Below, piece after piece: positions 43,131 through 54,768 of a DNA stretch of 64,000 nucleotides (position 1 is the stretch's first letter; every line of letters starts with the position of its first letter). The DNA is from Amorphophallus konjac. Taxonomy: Eukaryota; Streptophyta; Magnoliopsida; Alismatales; Araceae. Below the pieces are notes generated by a model. The model searched no databases, was not told where the DNA came from, and saw only the letters and a list, made by a program, of their open reading frames with translations. The translations under genes and the position numbers were made by a program. The stretch lies in contig CM040128.1 of the NCBI GenBank assembly GCA_022559845.1, positions 76,199,247 through 76,263,246 on the forward strand, written 5' to 3'.

Positions 43131-44346
43131 GTCAGCCCCCGGGGTGCTGTTCTTTGCGTTTCCTGCCCCCGAGGTGTCTGTACAGGTTTCGATTTCGCGG
43201 ATAAGGTATCCGCATGATGTCTTTTAATTTGGGCTTCCCGTGTGGGTCATTAAGGGCCATCCTTGTGGGGGGTGTGTCTTTGCGGGGTGTTTTCCTAGCT
43301 TGTGTCACCGATAGTCGGTTTGGTACGGAGGGCTATCTCTGTACCTCGCTAGTGTGCGATCGGTGGTTACCGTGAGTCGAGTCTTACCGCCAGTGACACG
43401 TCCACTAATCGTAGCCTTCTTACGGCACGCGTGTGCTGACCCACCCGGGAGTGGTGGAGCGGCTTACCAGAGAGAGACGGTTCTTAGGCTGGTTACCATA
43501 GGGCCCCCACGCGCAGCCGAGTCCGAGCTTTGGGGGAAGAACCAGCTAGAGGATCTGACCTAGGGCGCATGGTCTGTGTGTGCACACTGGGTTGGGGACG
43601 TCGGACCCGCGCTGACGAGCGTGACCCCAGCTTGTCCTTGTTGGTGGTACTAGTTACTGTTGTGTGTCGCAGTCTCCGCCTGGGCATTGTAGGGAGACAC
43701 GGAGGCGCGGTGTAAGACGTCAAGGGACGCATCCGGCTTTGCTTCTAGTGGGTGGTGCTCTTGTCTCATGGCAGGTATAGACTTATTTTTCCACCGGTTT
43801 GATGTCAGCTGGCTTGGTATGGTTAGTTGTAGGGAGCTTTTTTGTTTATTTATTACTGCTTGCTGCTTCTACCGTACTCCTGCTAGGTAGTGTTACCTTC
43901 CACGGTTGTTCGTGCCTTGTTGTCATTTTCCTCGTTGTGTGGTGGGTGTCCAAGGGATCCTTACTAGGCCAATGAAATGAGGCTCACCCCTGCTTTTCAG
44001 GTGAGGCAGGGTCATCGAGAGGCGCGGCGGAGTTTCAGCGTGGTTCCTCTAGCCAGGGTTAGTCGCCAGTTTGCCAGAGCTGTGATATGCCCCGTGTACT
44101 TGTACATTTCTTTCTATTGACTGTACTTAATTTAGACATGAGATACACTGGACCTTGTAGCAGTTAATTATTTATTTTATTTTGTGCATTTTATTTAAAT
44201 TATTGTGTTATCTCTGTGGTTCTTTCAGCTTCTCTTGTACTCCCACACCACTCCTTTAACCCTTCCGAGTCTTCGGGCTCGTGGGTGGCGGGCCGGGATT
44301 CGAGTCACGCCGATTCTTTCCGGTACTCGGATCTCGATTTGTTACA

Positions 44347-45868
44347 ACATTCATCCTGCCCAGCTGATAGGACATGGTGAAATCGTAGTCCTTCATATAC
44401 TCCATCCACCTCTTTTGCCCGAGGTTAAGATCCTTTTGAGTAAACACATAAAAACTCTGGTGGTCAGTGAAAATCTTAAATTTCTCCCCATACTGGTAGT
44501 GCCTCTAGATCTTCAGAGCAAGGATCACCACTGTCAGCTCAAGTTCATGGGTAGGGTAGTTCTCCTCATGCGACTTCAACTAACGGGATGCATACGCCAC
44601 AACTATGCCATTCTGCATCAGCACTGCACCCAATCCTACCCTGGAAACATCTGTACACACCACAAAACCTCTTGATCCAGAAGGTAGCACAAGCATTGGA
44701 GCGGTAGTGAGTAACCTCGTCAGCTCCTGAAGCTCTGCTCACACTCATCCATCTAGACAAAAGGCACATCCTTCCGCGTGGGCCTAGTCATCGGGGATGC
44801 AATGTGAGCAAAATACTGGTTGAACCTCGTATAATAGCCTGCCAACGCCAAGAAGCCCATGATCTCTATCATTGACCTCGGCTCAGTCACTGCACCATAC
44901 CTTCCACCTTGGCCGGATCCACAATAATGCCATCACCAGAGATCACGTGCCCAAGAAAATGCACCTCCCGTAGCCGAAAGTCACATTTGCTCAGCTTGGC
45001 ATACAGTTGGTGATCCCGCAAAGTTTACAACATGATCCTCAGATGGTATGCATGCTTCTCCCCGGACTGCGAATAAACAAGAATGTTGTCCACAAGCATG
45101 ACCACAAACTGATCTAGGTAAGGATGAAACACTCTATACATCAAATCCATGAACGCCGCAGGGGCATTGGTTAGCCCAAATGGCATCACCAAGAACTCAT
45201 AATGCCCATATCTTGTACTAAAAGTAGTCTTCTCTACATCTGTGTCTCTGATCCATAGCTGATAATAACCAGATATCAAATCAATCCGTGAGAACACTTG
45301 GGCTGACTGAAGCTGGTCGAACATGTCATCAATCCGAGACAATGGATACTTGTTCTTAATAGTCACCTGGTTCAGCTACCGGTAATCGATACACAGTCTT
45401 AAACTACCATCCTTCTTCTTTATAAATAGTACAGGTGCACCCCAAGGGGAAATGCTAGGGCGAATATAGCCATAAGCAAGCAACTCTTGCAACTGCGCCT
45501 TCAGCTCTCTCAACTCTGCCGGTGCCATACAATAAGAGCCTTAGACAAAGGCATGGTGCTAGGCACAATCTCAATCACAAAATCAATCTCCCTCTGCAGA
45601 GGTAACCTTGACAACTCCTGAGGGAAGACATCGAAAAACTCACACACCACTGGAATGTCCTCTACACACTATCACTGTTGATCAACCATTACCATAGAAG
45701 CAAGAAGCCCCTCACATCCAACAACAAGCAATCTATGGGCTTTAATTGCTGAAATAAGAAGCGGGAGTAAGAAGACTGAATACCTTGGAAGTAGAAAGCG
45801 AGTCGACGGGGATGCTGAAAATCGACCCTCTTCTAACTGCAATCAACCACAACACCATGGGCCTTGAG
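44347..45868 (-). pseudogene. pol: Gypsy A protease end, reverse transcriptase and RNase H (fragment)
   Basis: Minus strand, reading from 45868. The end of protease lies next to the copia 3 boundary (VVVDCS, KRVDFQHP). RT starts near 45525 ([37 protein letters not shown]), then [49 protein letters not shown]. The catalytic box reads LVDNILVYS near 45110, so the second catalytic Asp is Asn. RNase H pieces follow, with MFTQKDLNL and YMKDYDFTMSYQLGRMNVV (44447-44350) just before the gypsy B boundary. Frameshifts and stops are frequent. The rest of pol is at 23458-24475 and 12074-12588. Confidence 0.87.
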
Positions 45869-46079
45869 TGTTGGGTCTCCTCTAGAGTTGATCAGCAGTG
45901 TGGAGACTGTTGTGTGTATGATTGTGTTTTGAATGATTGGCAACAGTAGAGTTGACTTGGTTGACTGTAGTGTTGACTTTTGTGACTTTATCTTGATCAG
46001 GTAATATTGTGTATTTTGATGAATTTTATATGTCAGATCTTTACATAAAACACTTCTGCACCTTCATACTGTAGCTAGC

Positions 46080-46800
46080 ACTGTATAAGTCCGTGCATGT
46101 GGTTAGTGTGACCATCTCAGGTCGGTGCTAGTCACTATTGACTGAATAGTCAGGTCAATGCATACACAGATTCATTCAGTCATTTCATCAAATAGTTTGC
46201 ATACATGAGCATTTCTGTTCTTAAGGTCGATGCATGTTTCAGAAGTTCTTCACTGAGGTCGGTGCATGCATCAGACATTGTTAACTAAGGTTCGTGCATA
46301 TGCTCATGAGGTTGGTGCTAGCCTGTTGTGCATTGTCATAAGGTCGGTGCTAGCATTCGTTAGTCTGCACAAGGTCGATGCTAGTTGCATTCTACTTGGA
46401 GTCAGGTCGATGCCAGCAGTGTCTTACACTAAGTAAGGTCGGTGCAGGTTTAGGTGTCAAAGGCTCAAGGTCGGTGCATACTCGAAGTCGATGCACCTCT
46501 TCACTAGCAGCATATCAGGTTAGTGCATGCTTTGCATCGCAAATAACCAAGGTCGGTGCATACTTGTCTTATGCATATTAGAGGTTGGTGCATGTCCTAA
46601 TATACACATGCAAGGGTCAGTGCATTGTCTGCTTCATGCATATAAAGGTATGTGCAAGTTTTCATACATGCGTAATAAGGTCAGTGCATACTTGTATCTT
46701 GCATAACCAAAGTCAGTGCAATGTTTACGTTACGAGTGTAGATGGTCAGTGCACTATCTGCTCTATATCATAACTAGTCTGTGCTTATTCTATATCCTTG
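46080..46800 (+). repeat. GTCGGTGCA motif array in copia 3 U3 (5' copy)
   Basis: Around 25 copies of AGGTCGGTGCATA or close variants, better conserved than in copia 2, spaced 20-40 bp. Good examples lie at 46256-46270, 46436-46446, 46468-46480 and 46551-46562. Confidence 0.88.
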
Positions 46801-46846
46801 CATCTGTGCCTATACACATAGACATGTGAGCTGTCTAAGTTCATAA

Positions 46847-47123
46847 CACGTGACTAATATCTTTGTTCGTTACAATGACAGGTAAGACTCATGATCAAGC
46901 ACCTGACGCGTGTCCCAACTACCTGCAAACTCTAAGTCACGAGCAACTTAAGTACCAGGATAAAAGGCACATGATCCAAGGCAAAAGGCTAAATGATGTT
47001 CGTGACACGTGGAAAGCAACCCAATCAAGATGCTGCCACATGGCCATCTCAATTCAGATCTGAACGAACTTTTAGGCGGGAAATGTGGTTTCCACACGCC
47101 ACCTTCTGATGTCTTATAAAAGG
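46847..47123 (+). promoter_or_regulatory. Copia 3 G-boxes and TATA box
   Basis: CACGTG at 46847-46852 and 47006-47011 (the latter CACGTGG followed by AAAG, as in copia 2), then TATAAAAGG at 47115-47123. The order array, G-boxes, TATA is the same as in copia 2. Confidence 0.65.
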
Positions 47124-48057
47124 AGGCAGATCGCCCAATCTCAATATAACACATAGAAAAAGAAGAGAGAAAAGTAGTAGCCAAGTCAAGAGGAAGTTCC
47201 AGCAAGATCGAGAGAGCTTTGAGAGAAGAGAAGTGCATCATTTGAAGAGTGTGAGTTTGAGTCTCTACAATTTGTTGTTTCCGGCTTCTCGGTTCAGAAC
47301 CAGAGCCGATCTGCACTTTGTGAGAGCTACAATTTTTGTTTTGCTTTTATGCTTTTCAATTTCTACTTTGAAACCTTGTTTTACAAGCTGTGTGTTAGCA
47401 GATTGTGGCAAGCTATAAGCCCTAGCTGTAGAGGAGGATTCCTCTGATAGCTTAAGCTCTAAGGCTCAGCGTATGTAGGGAAGGTTTCCCAAAGCTGTGG
47501 ATCAGCAGATTGGAAGCTATGAATCAGCAGTGAAGCCACACTTGGTTTAAGTGTGGGGTCGACGTAGATCTCTGCAGGAGATCGAACCACCTAAAAATCG
47601 CGTGTCTATGCTTGATAGTTTGTGATTGCTTGCATATATCCATCTGCTGTTATCTTGTCTCTTTTGGTTGACATATTGAGTATTCAAGAGAGTGAAGAAG
47701 GTATATAAAAAGGTACCTCTCGAAGGATAAGTTAGACTTATCTGAAAAGTGGATTATCTTGTGTGAGGAGACTCGTTGAGTACAACCTCCGTCAAGTACC
47801 TCTTCACATTTCATCTCTCTGGAATTTAGTTTTGCTGTTGTTGTGTTTCACTTGTCTATCTTAATTTACTCATTCTCTCTATTGATAGCTCTCACATAAC
47901 ACTTGACTAAGTCTTTTGTTAATTCAGTGGTTCTAGTGACTCTGTGTCTAAATTGGCTGTTCTGATTAAGAAATTTTTAATTCCATATTTATCTGCTTAA
48001 TATTGTTTTAAATTTTGGGGGAGATCTATTCACCCCTCCCTCTAGATCTATATCACG

Positions 48058-48069
48058 TGGTATCAGAGC
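48058..48069 (+). promoter_or_regulatory. Copia 3 primer binding site (tRNA-Met)
   Basis: TGGTATCAGAGC two bases after the LTR end at 48055. Confidence 0.95.
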
Positions 48070-48112
48070 CTAACTCTTCTGTAGGGACTAACATCCTAAA
48101 GCGATAGACATC

Positions 48113-50466
48113 ATGGATGCTAGAGGAATGACAACCGAAGGACAATCTACGAGCAAGCCTCCATACTTTGATGGTTTAAACTATGCATACTGGAAGAACC
48201 GTATGCAAGTTTTCTTGAGGGTAAAAGATTATGAAATTTGGAAAGTTGTTAGCGAAGGCCTCTTCGATCTGCCTGAGGACGAGAAAGTATGGACACGAGA
48301 GTAGATCCGAAAGTCAACACTTAACTGGAGCGCTATCAACGCCATTCAATGTGCCCTTCATCCCACGGAGTTCTCCAGGATCTCATCATGTTCAACAGCT
48401 AAGGAGATGTGGGATAAATTGGAAGTTATATACGAAGGGACATCCCAAGTGAGAGAGACCAAAGCTAACATGCTAGTCTCTGAGCATGAGGCATTTAAGA
48501 TGAGGCAGAATGAGACCATTACAGAGATGTATGCTCGCCTCATGATTATCACTAACGGACTTAGAAGTCTTGGCAAAGTATACTCTGAATATGAGCTGGT
48601 GAGAAAGATTCTGCGTTTCTTAACTCTGATCTGGCACACAAAGGCGACTGTTATTGAGGAGTCCATGGACTTAAAGACCACCAAGGTCGATGAGTTAATC
48701 GGTTCACTCATGACATTTAAGATGAACCTACCAAAGGTAGACGAGCTGGAGAAGAAGAAGAGACCCGTTGCATTGAAGGCCAACTCTGGCAACAGTGGGT
48801 CATCCAGCGACCACAGCTCTTCAGGGTCAGAAATTGAAGATGATCAGCTTGCTATGCTGACTCGACAGTTCAGAAGGTTTTTAAGAAAAGAGGGAAGAAA
48901 CTTTGGAAGAAGACAGCATAATGGCAGAAGACAGACAAGGTATAAAACTAATCTTGCCAAAAGGACTGACACAACCGTTTGCTATCATTACAGGAAAGCA
49001 GGCCACATGAAGGTAGAATGCCCGGAGCTCCAAAAATTGAAGGAAAAAGCAAAGAAGAAAAATACGAAAGGCAAAGCTATGATAAGTACTTGGAACAATG
49101 AGGATGAGGGCAGTCTCAGCTGCACCTCGGAGAGTGAAGGAGAAGGAAGTCAAGTATGCCTGATGGCCAAGGACTGCGATAGAGAAGAAGAAGATGATGA
49201 GGTAACATCTCCCTTCGAAAATTACACTCTTGCTGATTGGGAAGATGCTTATGGTGAACTGTTAGATAAAGTTGATGACGTTAGAAAAGAAAATAGATAG
49301 TTAAAAATGAAAGTCAATTCTCTTGTTAATGATACTATTATGTCTGACAGAATTGCATATCTTGAAACAGAGAATAACTATCTTAAAAAATCTACTGCTG
49401 AAGTTGATGAATTAAAATCTATTTTAATTGATGCTAGAAAGGAGAATGATATGCTCAAAAATGTGATTGATGATTTAAAGCTAAGATTACAAAATTGTGA
49501 AAATGAAATGAAAATTGTCAATGAAAAGTATGAAGCTGTCTTGAGTGTTAATGTTGGATTGAAGAAATCAATTGAAAATCTTGAGAAAGAAAATAAGAAT
49601 AAACAGAAAACTATTGAGAGCATGACCTAAGGAACAGAAAACTTAAATGCTCTCTTAGGAACAAAAGTGAATTTCAGAAAAGAAGGTCTTGGTTTTAATC
49701 CCACTGCAAAAAGAAGCTTTGAATTTAAAACTGGTTCATTTGTAGCAGAAAAGGGAAAGAACACCCCTCTCATTAAAATATACAGTGGAAACTATGCTGA
49801 CAATTTGTTTGTAAACACTGTTAATCAGAAAAAGCCCAGTGCTCAGGACAAGGGCAAACAAAAGGTGGAGGTGTCCAGCAATTCACGCACACACAAGTCT
49901 ACACCTCAGGGCAAACACCAGAATAGGGGTAAACCTTCTGCAACATCAAAACTCCAGAATAACTCCAATAGGTCTCCACAGAAAAGTAACTGGAAGACAC
50001 AAACCACTCCCATGCATATTCCAGGTGGACCTACTACAGTCAGGAGATCAGAAATTAACAGAAACCATCCCAGAGCTCAGACCTACCATGCATAGCATTA
50101 TGTACAGCCATATTAGTTTAGTAGGTCTGGAAGGGATAAAGTTTATGGAAGGTCTGCATACCACTCAAATCCTACTCAGAATTATAGACCTCAGGTTAGA
50201 AATTGGTTTGAGCAATCCAGGACATGGAATCCAAGGAAACATACTTCTTATGGTCAGCCTAGGACCAACCCAGGGTACACCTCACCCAATGTTTTCCATA
50301 CTATTAATGACAACAAAAACAACAATAACAAAAAGAAAACAAACAAATCCACAAAGCAATCTGTTTCAAAACAAATGTGGATACCTAAATGTTTGCTGTC
50401 ATGTTTTGATGATTCATCTGTTGTTCTGGGGCCCAAACATTTTTGGGTTCCAAACTTCTCTACTTG
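48113..50466 (+). pseudogene. gag: Copia 3 Gag, Sirevirus type, few in-frame stops
   Basis: ATG at 48113. One frame persists to about 50460 with single stops at 48302-48304, 49298-49300, 49628-49630, 50093-50095 and near 50114. Domains in order: N-terminal PPYFDGLNYAYWKNRMQVFL; capsid (UBN2-type) core with STAKEMWDKLEVIYEGT, ETITEMYARLMIITNGLRSL and KVDELIGSLMTFKM (48400-48720); one zinc knuckle CYHYRKAGHMKVEC (48981-49022, second Cys changed to Tyr); acidic block FENYTLADWEDAYGELLD; coiled coil 49307-49630; GTENLNALLGTKVNF / KEGLGFNP; a basic Asn/Lys-rich tail; and the end GPKHFWVPNFST. Most lesions are single stop substitutions. It supplies the reference against which the shortened Gags of copia 1 and 2 are read. 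Confidence 0.87.
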
Positions 50467-53400
50467 ATCTTGATGCAGGTATGCCTGGCAGCCAAGCAAA
50501 ACTTGTGGTATTTGGACAGTGGCTGCTCCAGGCATATGACGGGAGACATGGCCAAATTTTGTATGCTGGTTGAAAAGAATGGAGGCCTTGTCACCTTTGG
50601 AGGCAATACCAAGGGTAAGATTGTCGGATCAGGAAAGGTAGGTAAGTGCTCTACCTGTTGCATTGATGAAGTCATGCTGGTAGAAGGTCTTGCATATAAT
50701 TTGTTAAGTATTAGCCAGCTTTGTGACAAAGGTCATAGGGTAGTATTTGACTCTACTGGTTGTAACATTTATGAGCCTAATTCTGATAATGTTAAATTTT
50801 CTGGCAAAAGAGTAAATAACATTTACCTAGTTGACCTAGATGATGTAGCACATTCAAACCTGTGCCTTACTGCTAACAAGGATGACCTAGCCTATCTTTG
50901 GCATCGTAGTCTAGGTCATGCTAGTTATATAGTGCTACACAAACTGAATAAGCATTGCATGGTCAGAGGACTTCCTGAAATATCTTTTAAGATTGATAAT
51001 GTTGTATGTGAGGCATGCACTCAATCAAATAGACTAGAAAGTCATTCAAGTCTCGAACAGAAAACCTGTCTTCTAAATCATATGAGCTGATTCACATGGA
51101 TCTCTTTGGACCTACAAGATCTGATAGCTTATCAAATAGAAGATATGGTTTTGTGTTAGTTGATGATTTTTCTAGGTTTACTTGGATGTTTTTCCTCACA
51201 CACAAACATGAAGCATTTAATGAATTTCAGGAGTTCTATTTAAAGATAAAACAGAATAATGACAATTCCATTAAGAATATTTTATCTGATCATGGTGGTG
51301 AGTTTTTTAACTCACAGTTTGATGACTTCTGCAGGGATAATAGTATAACTCACAGGTTCTCTTCTCCAAGGACACCAGAGCAAAATGGTGTAGTAGAGAG
51401 GAGGAACCGGACTCTTGTGGAGATGGGTCGAACATTGTTGGTGGAAGGTAACCTACCAAGGAAATTTTGGGCTGAGGCAGTCAACACTGCATGCCATGTA
51501 GTCAACAGAGCCATGGTAAGGCCATTTACCCAAAAAACTCCTTATGAAATGCTCAAGGGTAAGAAACCTTCACTAGCTTATTTCAAGGTCTTCGGTTGTA
51601 AATGTTTTGTGCATGTTAATGCTAAAAGAGATCTTGATAAATTTGAACCTAAAAGTGATCCTGGAATCTTTCTAGGATATTCAGAAAAATCCAGAGCCTA
51701 TAGGGTATTTAATTTAAACTCTAAGATAGTAGAAGAATCTCCTCATGTGGTTTTGATGAAACAATGACTAAGCTTGAAAATGGTTTGTGCAGGGAATAGA
51801 ATAATGGAGAAATTCTAAAAGATGAAAATCCTACAGATCAATCTGAAGACAATGATGCAGAAGAGCCTGGTTCTCAGGGGGAGGTAAATGAGGATCAAGG
51901 TAATCACATTATCAATGTCAGATTTCTTAGAGATCATCTTGTAGATAATTGGTAATTTGCATGAACCTCCTAGGACCAGATCTTATTTCAGAGCTCAGAA
52001 TGAGTTAAATTCCTTTGCATTAGTGTCACACATAGAACCCAAAAACATAGACAGTGCCCTTAGTGACGTGCCTTGGATTAATGCCATGCACGAGGAATTA
52101 AATCAATTTGACAGGAACAAGGTATGGTACCTAGTTCCACCTCCTTATCATGGGACTGTCATTGGAACTAAATGGGTTTTCAAGAATAAAACTGATGAGC
52201 AGGGCAATGTTGTTCGGAATAAGGCCAGACTGGTAGCTCAAGAGTACAATCAAGAGTATGGTATTGACTTGGAAGAGTCATTTGCCCCTATGGCTAGGTT
52301 AGAGGCCATTATAATTCTGTTAGCATATGCATGCTCATTAGGAATCACTCTTCAACAGATGGATGTGAAATCTGTATTTTTGAATGGAGAAATAAAAGAG
52401 GATGTCTTTATAAGACAACCTCTTGGTTTTGAATGCATAGATTTTCCTAATCATATATATAAGTTGAATAAAGCTCTATATGGACTGAAACAAGCTCCTA
52501 GAGCTTGGTATGATAGGCTCAGTAAGTTCCTCTCAGACAAGAAGTTCACAAGAGGTAAAATTGACCAAACCTTGTTCACAAAGGTATGTCATCCAGACAT
52601 TCTCATTGTACAAATATATGTGGATGATATTTTTTTTGGTTCAACTAACCGAACAATATGTGAAGAATTTTCTGACCTAATGACACATGAGTTTGAAATG
52701 AGCTCTATGGGTGAGCTAAAACTATTTCTTTGACTGCAGGTGACATAGACCAAAGAAGGAACTTTCATCACTCAGTCCAAGTATATAAAGGATTTACTGA
52801 AGAAGTATAAATTGGAAAACCTTAAGGAGATAACAGCACCAATGGGTACATCAACTAGTCTTGATGATGACCCAAAATGTAAATTGGTTGACACCAAGTT
52901 GTATAGAGGTATGATCGGATCTCTCCTTTACCTTACTGCATCCAGGCCTGATATACAATTTGCTGTATATTTATGTGCTAGATTTCTTGATAGTCCTAAA
53001 GAGTCTCATCTTAGTGCTGTTAAGAGGATTTTTAGATATCTGTCAGGCACCCTAGACCTAGGCCTTTGGTATCCTGCTAGGTGTGAGCTAGACCTAATAG
53101 CTTACACTGATGCAGATTATGCTGGGTGTCGGATTGATAGGAAAAGTACTAGTAGGTACTGCTAGTTCTTAAGTGGTTGTCTAGTGTCTTGGGCATCCAA
53201 GAAGCAACACACTGTTGCTTTATCCGCTACTGAGGCAGAATATGTCGCAACATGGAATTGTGCAGCCCAAGTACTGTGGATCAAGCACCAGCTCACTGAT
53301 TATCAGATAAAATTAGGATGCATTCCAATTTTATGTGATAATACTAGTGCTATATGTTTGACTAAAAATCATGTTCATCACTCTAGGACTAAGCACATAG

Positions 53401-53570
53401 AAATTAAACACCATTTTCTTAGAGATGAAGTAAGCAAGAATGAAATTGAACTGAATTTTATTGAAACTGAGAAACAGATTGCTGACATTTTTACTAAACC
53501 TTTGGGAAATGAAAGATTTAAATTCTTAAGAAGAGAATTATGTTTATGTAAATTTCAGCATGATGATTAA
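50467..53570 (+). pseudogene. pol: Copia 3 Pol: protease, integrase, RT, RNase H
   Basis: Begins in the -1 frame relative to Gag. Protease: LWYLDSGCSRHMTGD (50505-50550). Integrase zinc domain: LWHRSLGH and VVCEACTQ (50898-51025). A frameshift near 51020 precedes the DDE core: MDLFGPTRSDSLSN, NILSDHGGEFFNSQ and PEQNGVVERRNRTLVEMGR (51096-51440), with all three acidic residues present. Integrase tail: GKKPSLAYFKVFGCKCFVHV. A one-base loss near 51755 and stops break the linker. RT (51957-52733): NAMHEELNQFDRNKVWYLV, GTKWVFKNK, LQQMDVKSVFLNGEIKEDVF, LNKALYGLKQAPRAWY, catalytic YVDD near 52620. RNase H to 53570: LIAYTDADYAGCRIDRKSTS, SWASKKQHTVALSATEAEYV, DNTSAICLTKN, ADIFTKPLG. Further stops at 52731-52733, 52752-52754 and 53163-53165. 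Near-complete but inactive as it stands. Confidence 0.9.
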
Positions 53571-54502
53571 TTCTGATTTCATTCTTGTATTGATATTTGG
53601 ATTAGTTCTTAGAATGATTGTGTGTCAGCCTATCTTTAAAATTCTTGAATAAATGTTCTGATCTGTCCTACGAATGCTTCAAGTCTGCTTGCTAGTAGCC
53701 TTATCACTGTCATAGTTGAGTCGTCTTGATCTCAGAGGTATATCAAATGATATGTGGTGGAAAGACAGATTATGTCTGTCTGAAAGCAAGAGAGTCCATG
53801 CATTGCACTGTATTTTTTAATATTGGGTCTTGTGTCTGGATGCTTGAATAAACATGCATATAGATAGGGGGAGTTTTTGTTTAGAATAAGATTGCTTGTC
53901 CATGCTGCATTATTTTGTCAGGGGGAGTCTGTTAAATCCTTATCTGGGTGTAATCAGTGTATTTTGAAACTTCAAACTCCTATCATTCAAATTCTCTCCT
54001 CATATACAAAAATTTTCATTACTTAGTGTCTTTTGAACTCAATTGTATCAATTGGCATCTTGGATCCACTTCCATCATTTAGTGTCATTTCCACTTCTTG
54101 ATATCCCTCAAGAGATGATTATGTGCTTCAATGTCAATTCCCTTATCTTGAATAGATGACAGTCTTGCAATCAGTTCATTATTTTAAGCAGCAACTATCA
54201 TATGTCTTCTACTATAAGGATCATGTTTGCTTCATGAATGAACTGCTGGTTTAATCTTAATAAACTGTAGAGCTTAAAGACTGTATTCAGAAAATAAGGT
54301 GATGGAAAACTGTTTATAGCTCTCAACCTTTTTCTCATGTTGTGACAGATAAGATCCTTACAGTATCTGAAAATGAAAGATTTAGTGAAATCTAGGTTGA
54401 GAAACTTAGATAGTATATTATTTTTAAACAAGTCACTTTGAAAAATTAAAAGGGCAACAAAAAGAAAAGCATTCGTAAAAGAAATGAATAAATCTATTGG
54501 CA

Positions 54503-54592
54503 GAGCAATAACTGAATTACACTGAGAAACTGAGTACTCCGTCAATGAAATGGAGAAAAATTCATGTCATGAAGTGCTTCATGTTAACTCTG
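54503..54592 (+). ncRNA. Candidate structured RNA module, hairpin 1, copia 3
   Basis: GAGCAATAAC (54503), ACTGAGAAAC, hairpin CTCC (54537-54540) with GGAG (54552-54555) and TCAATGAA in the loop as in copia 1 copy b, then GTCATGAAGTG (54566) and GTTAACTCTG (54583). Confidence 0.5.
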
Positions 54593-54636
54593 TTCACATG
54601 ATCAAACCTGTAGAATTGATTTCACTGAGTAGCTAG

Positions 54637-54665
54637 GGGTACTGGCGTCTGATAAACGTATATCC
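54637..54665 (+). ncRNA. Candidate structured RNA module, hairpin 2, copia 3 copy a
   Basis: Preceded by GAGTAGCTA. Outer stem GGGTA (54637-54641) with TATCC (54661-54665), bulge CTGG, inner stem CGT with ACG, 7-nt loop CTGATAA. Confidence 0.5.
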
Positions 54666-54739
54666 TTATGCAAAAAGGTGTAATCATGACTGATATTTTT
54701 GATCTGAGATAGATGTGATATTTTGTGCTTAGTAACTGG

Positions 54740-54768
54740 GGGTACTGGCGTCTAACCCACGTGTACCC
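54740..54768 (+). ncRNA. Candidate structured RNA module, hairpin 2, copia 3 copy b
   Basis: Preceded by TAGTAACTG. Outer stem GGGTA (54740-54744) with TACCC (54764-54768), bulge CTGG, inner CGT/ACG, loop CTAACCC: the same geometry as copy a 103 bp upstream, with a G-U pair of copy a replaced by G-C. Confidence 0.5.

Larger units (their letters stand above)
24476..44346 (+). mobile_element. Gypsy B: Tekay/Del-type chromovirus, decayed and split by copia 2
   Basis: LTRs with TGTAA/TTACA ends and a perfect target duplication ACATT at 24471-24475 and 44347-44351. Internal order is primer binding site, Gag, protease, RT, RNase H, integrase, chromodomain, polypurine tract, with copia 2 inserted between RT and RNase H at 29256. 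Conserved words in integrase and chromodomain suit the Tekay/Del clade. Gypsy A and gypsy D LTRs are the same family, so three members of one family are stacked here. Many stops show it is inactive. Confidence 0.92.
41838..44346 (+). repeat. Gypsy B 3' LTR
   Basis: 2509 bp. It starts TATAATGTCCC (TG changed to TA compared with the 5' LTR) and ends TTGTTACA. It contains a tandem duplication near 42330-42760 absent from the 5' LTR and about 500 bp near 43490-43990 that the 5' LTR has lost. TATA box TATAAATAA at 42084-42092. Confidence 0.92.
45869..48055 (+). repeat. Copia 3 5' LTR
   Basis: 2187 bp, from TGTTGGGTCTCCTCT to CTAGATCTATATCA. It contains the GTCGGTGCA array (46080-46800), G-boxes at 46847-46852 and 47006-47011, and TATAAAAGG at 47115-47123. 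The last 100 bp show the Sirevirus-like GGGGGAGATCTATTCACCCC. Confidence 0.9.

Noticed and set aside
44205..44675. Plus-strand ORF of 156 codons
   Set aside because: It is antisense to the gypsy A RNase H and spans the gypsy B LTR end, so it crosses an insertion junction.
49839..50573. A second long ORF overlapping the end of copia 3 Gag
   Set aside because: It is out of frame with both Gag and Pol homology and is a shadow frame in low-complexity Asn/Lys-rich coding sequence.
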